Below are positions 4,338-6,863 of a stretch of DNA of 6,863 nt, piece after piece. The notes beneath the pieces were generated by a model. That model did no database searches, had not been told where the DNA came from, and saw only the letters and a list, made by a program, of their open reading frames with translations. The stretch is from an uncultured Novosphingobium sp. (lineage in GTDB: Bacteria > Pseudomonadota > Alphaproteobacteria > Sphingomonadales > Sphingomonadaceae). A program made the position numbers and the translations under genes. Numbering within the stretch: position 1 is the first letter of the stretch; every line of letters starts with the position of its first letter. The stretch lies in the NCBI GenBank assembly GCA_938005655.1, contig CALLNA010000004.1, forward strand, positions 1 to 6,863. Direction: 5' to 3'.

Positions 4338-6275
4338 CTAGAAGGTCAGGCCATATCCGCTCCGATAGAGCGGGGCGGCGGAATCGTGCGGCACGTCGGG
4401 CTGCTGCGCGTTCGCCGCGGCCATCGATGACGGCAGCTCCATCGGGAGCTTCCCGCGTGGTCGCACCCGGCCGCTGACCAGCGACAGCAGCGCCTCGTCG
4501 CTGGCGCCGAAATTGCCGATGAGCGCTGTGGCGAGCGGGCGGACCCCGGTCAGGATCGCGGGCCGTTCGAGATAGACCGTGACGATCGTCGGCACCTTGG
4601 CCGAGGCTTCCCGGATCGCCTTGAGGTCGGCGTTGTCCGGCTTGAAGTCCAGGTCGCCTTCGTGCTGCATGCGCCCGAACAGGTAGTTCGGATGGACCAC
4701 CTGCCAGGGAGTCACCGCCCGGATGATCGCCAAATCGGCATCGTCGAGCCGGTCGACGACCGTGAAGCCTGCCTGCCTCGCCGCCTCGGCCGCGATGCCG
4801 TGCAGGAAGACCCGCTTGCCGGCGGGGCGAAGCGGAAGGATGTGGCCCTTGTTCTCCAGCAGCACCAGCGAACGCTGCTGGGCAGCCAGCGCGGCGGCAC
4901 GGAACGGGGCCTGGCCGACGACCTGCGCAGCCTGCGCGGCGTCCACATAGGGATTCTCGAAAAGGCCGAGCGCGAACTTGATCCGCATGATGCGTTGCAC
5001 GGCAAGGTCCACTCGCGCCTCGGGCAGGGTCCCCGCCTTCACCGCCTCGACGATCGGGGTGGCGTCGATCGCCGCGCCCGAGGCGTCGTAGCCGATCTGG
5101 TCGACCCCGGCCTGGACGGTCGCGATGACCCGCTCGGCGCGGGTCAGGTGCTCCACGCCCCACGGCTTGCCGATCAACCCGTCGCGCGAGCCTGCGGTCA
5201 TCGGCTCCCCCAGGCAGATGCCCGAGCAGTTCTCGGTGATCGACCAATCGGACAGCACCAGGCCGCCAAAGCCCTCGCGCCGACGCAGGATATCGGTCAG
5301 CAGGACCTTGTCGTAGCCCGCCGCGACCGGCGGATGGCCGGGCGCGTCGATGATCGAATACATCGGCATGACCCCGGCGACCTTCGCCCGGAAGGAGGGG
5401 CGGAAGGCGGCGATGTGCTGGTCGAGGCGGCCCCCGGGGAAGGTGGCGAAGCGGCCGTAGCGGCTGTGGCTGTCCCAGCCGTCCTTGATCGCGCCATAGC
5501 CGGCGAAATGCTTGACCACCGCCGCGACGCCGCCCGGCGCGATCCCGCGGCTCCCGCCCTGCATCCCCTCGATATAGGCCGCGGCGAGCGCTCCGACGAG
5601 GCGCGGATCGTCCCCGAAGGTCCCGGAGGTGCGCGACCAGCGCGGGTCGGAGGCGATGTCGGCCTGCGGCGACAGCGCCATGGTGAAGCCCACGGCACGA
5701 TACTCGCGCGCGGCGATGGCGGCGAAGTTCCGGACCAGCGCGGCATCGCGGGTGGCGGCCAGCCCCAGGGCGTCGGGCCAGGACGAGAAGCCCTTGGCGT
5801 CCACGCTCATCCCGAAGGTGGCGGTGAAGCCGTTGCGGGGATCGGTGCTGATCGTCACGGGAATGCCGAGGCGGGTGCCTGCCGCCACTTCCTGGAATGC
5901 ATTGTTCTCGGCCGCCAGCTCGGTCGGCTTGCGCGAGGAGCGGCTCAGGACCGAGTTCACGTGGCCGAGGGTGATCTGGTCGGGCTTGCCCATGACCGGG
6001 TGCATCATGGCTCCGGCCTTCTCCTCCAGCGTCATCCGCGCGACGAGATCGGCGGCCCGCCGGTCGGGCGAAAGCCGCCAGTCCTCATAGGGGGTCAGCT
6101 TGCCGTCGCGGTCGAGATCGCGGAAGCGCAGGCCGCCGATCGTGAGGACCGGGGCCGACCGCGCGCCGATCTCGGGCTGGCGGGGCGGCGGAGAGGCGAG
6201 GAGCGAGGGCGTCTCGCAGACCATGCCGGCCAGCAGCAGGCCGATCAGGACGTGACGGGAGGAACTGCGGAGCAT
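4338..6275 (-). CDS. Secreted glycoside hydrolase family 3 protein (beta-glucosidase-like)
   Basis: A 645-residue GH3 enzyme. A Sec signal (residues 1 to about 28, LIGLLLAGMV core) sends it to the periplasm or outside; LAGMVC is a poor lipobox. Residues 53-64 (DLDRDGKLTPYE) fit a canonical EF-hand-type calcium loop, before MTLEEKAGAM (81-90) that opens the TIM-barrel domain. D145, the DPRWSRTSGTFGDDP segment (210-224) and KHF (255-257) are substrate-pocket landmarks; D343 in LVLSDW is the expected nucleophile. The second domain (about 460-645) ends RSGYGLTF without the C-terminal fibronectin-type domain of BglX. E539 in QHEGDLDF is a candidate acid/base (inference). It should cleave beta-linked glucosides or xylosides; substrate is not predictable. 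The start at 6275 has AAGG seven bases upstream and begins the signal peptide; the frame stays open to 6473, but that extension is not signal-like and comes within 12 bases of the neighbour's stop. It converges on copB with a 10-base gap. Confidence 0.93.
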   Translation of the reverse strand: MLRSSSRHVLIGLLLAGMVCETPSLLASPPPRQPEIGARSAPVLTIGGLRFRDLDRDGKLTPYEDWRLSPDRRAADLVARMTLEEKAGAMMHPVMGKPDQITLGHVNSVLSRSSRKPTELAAENNAFQEVAAGTRLGIPVTISTDPRNGFTATFGMSVDAKGFSSWPDALGLAATRDAALVRNFAAIAAREYRAVGFTMALSPQADIASDPRWSRTSGTFGDDPRLVGALAAAYIEGMQGGSRGIAPGGVAAVVKHFAGYGAIKDGWDSHSRYGRFATFPGGRLDQHIAAFRPSFRAKVAGVMPMYSIIDAPGHPPVAAGYDKVLLTDILRRREGFGGLVLSDWSITENCSGICLGEPMTAGSRDGLIGKPWGVEHLTRAERVIATVQAGVDQIGYDASGAAIDATPIVEAVKAGTLPEARVDLAVQRIMRIKFALGLFENPYVDAAQAAQVVGQAPFRAAALAAQQRSLVLLENKGHILPLRPAGKRVFLHGIAAEAARQAGFTVVDRLDDADLAIIRAVTPWQVVHPNYLFGRMQHEGDLDFKPDNADLKAIREASAKVPTIVTVYLERPAILTGVRPLATALIGNFGASDEALLSLVSGRVRPRGKLPMELPSSMAAANAQQPDVPHDSAAPLYRSGYGLTF

Positions 6276-6459
6276 GCGAGTACCTTGTTTGGTCAATCCA
6301 ATCCTGCAAGGGATAAGGAAATCGTAAGTTCCCACGGAAATCCCGTTGCCGTTTGGCCTGACCGGTGTAGTCGCATCGACCACCGGGGAGCAATAGCCGA
6401 TGGGCCGATCCGCCGTCCTCCGTGTGGCGCAGCCGGATTGCTGCACCATCGTCAAATAG
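6276..6459. other. Intergenic region upstream of the GH3 gene
   Basis: These 184 bases separate the desaturase stop from the GH3 start, both on the minus strand. They should hold the GH3 promoter, but I find no convincing -35/-10 pair. An imperfect hairpin occurs at 6362-6386: CCGGTG pairs with CACCGG and GTCG with CGAC around CAT, with a two-base bulge. No T tract follows it on the minus strand, so it is not a standard terminator. A ribosome site (AAGG on the minus strand) lies just before the GH3 ATG. Confidence 0.55.
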
Positions 6460-6863
6460 TCAGCCCGCCGCATCGCTCTCGGGCTTCGCCCGTCTCACCA
6501 GCCAGCTCAGGTTGAGCGGAGAGAAGGCGTCGTCGGCCCAGTGCGGCTCCTTGCCGGGCAGGCCGTAGCGGCGGGGGCGGCCTTCGGGAATGAACAGCGT
6601 CCCGAACAGCCAGTCGTAGATCGCCAGGAACACGCCGAAATTGCGGTAGTTGCCGCCGTCCTTGCCGAAGCCGTGATGGCTGTGGTGCGTTCCCGGCGAG
6701 ATGAAGACATGCTCGAGCGCGCGGAACGCCGGGCCGAGGCGGCTGCGGCGCAAGGGGATGTCCCAGCGGAAATCGGCATGGGTGACGATGCCCCAGAACG
6801 AGAACAGCGCGATGGCGACCACGGCGGGCTTGATGCCGGCGAACACGCCCTGGATGAATTGCA
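6460..6863 (-). CDS. Sterol desaturase / fatty acid hydroxylase family protein, C-terminal part
   Basis: The last 133 codons of a minus-strand gene whose start lies beyond the right edge; the frame is open to base 6863 and the stop is the TGA read from 6462 to 6460. The fragment has a hydrophobic helix (KPAVVAIALFSFWGIV) and then the typical end of the di-iron membrane hydroxylase family (PF04116-type): H28 in THADFRW, H51 in LEHVF, the cluster HHSHH (59-63 of the fragment) and NYRNFGVFLAIYDWLFGTLFIP. These histidines bind the iron pair that activates oxygen to hydroxylate or desaturate a lipid. The first histidine cluster lies outside the window. In bacteria of this kind members act on fatty acids, carotenoids or sterol-like lipids; the substrate cannot be told here. 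A GTG at 6844-6846 lies in frame but is internal, since QFIQG before it fits the family. Confidence 0.9.
   Translation of the reverse strand, partial: QFIQGVFAGIKPAVVAIALFSFWGIVTHADFRWDIPLRRSRLGPAFRALEHVFISPGTHHSHHGFGKDGGNYRNFGVFLAIYDWLFGTLFIPEGRPRRYGLPGKEPHWADDAFSPLNLSWLVRRAKPESDAAG

Noticed and set aside
4213..5247. 344-codon minus-strand frame overlapping the end of the GH3 gene and copB
   Set aside because: Out of frame with GH3, Arg/Gly/Ala-rich and overlapping two well-supported genes.
6276..6473. 66-residue N-terminal extension of the GH3 frame
   Set aside because: The extension has no signal-like or family-like sequence, while the ATG at 6275 has a ribosome site and begins a clear signal peptide.
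4662..6515. 617-codon open frame on the plus strand opposite the GH3 gene
   Set aside because: Shadow of the GH3 gene; low-complexity Arg/Gly/Asp-rich translation with no recognisable domain.

Overview
The window is high-GC DNA from an alphaproteobacterium, most likely a sphingomonad. Three things point there: the 3' end of ctrA, the alphaproteobacterial cell-cycle regulator, at the left edge; a long inverted repeat built on CCCCGGACTTGATCCGGGG, a dispersed palindrome I associate with sphingomonad and related genomes; and a compact copA-copB copper operon next to a secreted GH3 glycosidase, a common kind of gene content in that group. The genus cannot be fixed from this window.

Layout. Bases 1-176 (+) hold the last 57 codons of ctrA, followed by a good intrinsic terminator. 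Bases 177-467 are non-coding and carry the terminator, a perfect 19-bp tandem duplication and the inverted repeat. A MerR-family regulator (468-857, -) is divergent from a three-gene operon (949-4327, +): a glutaredoxin-MauE/DoxX fusion membrane protein, a Tat-exported CopA-type multicopper oxidase and a CopB-type outer-membrane protein. Both internal junctions are 4-base ATGA overlaps, so the three genes look translationally coupled. A GH3 beta-glucosidase-like enzyme (4338-6275, -) converges on copB with only 10 bases between the stops. A 184-base gap follows, then the C-terminal part of a sterol desaturase/fatty acid hydroxylase family protein (6460-6863, -) that runs off the right edge.

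How it works together. The regulator/operon intergenic region contains a textbook MerR-type promoter: TTGACT, a 19-base spacer holding the dyad CCGTAC-TATG-GTACGG, and GTATAG. The dyad is close to the classical mercury (mer) operator, but the regulator has the CueR-like C112-X7-C120 metal loop and lacks the first cysteine of the MerR mercury site. The simplest reading is a metal-sensing switch, probably for copper, driving a periplasmic oxidase, a Met/His-rich outer-membrane copper protein and an unusual thiol-redox membrane protein. That redox protein, a monothiol-type Grx head (CPYG) fused to a five-helix MauE/DoxX-like domain with a CxC motif, is the least understood part and the best candidate for something undescribed. 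The operon has no copC, copD, P-type ATPase or metallochaperone within the window. The flanking genes (ctrA, GH3, desaturase) show no functional link to it.
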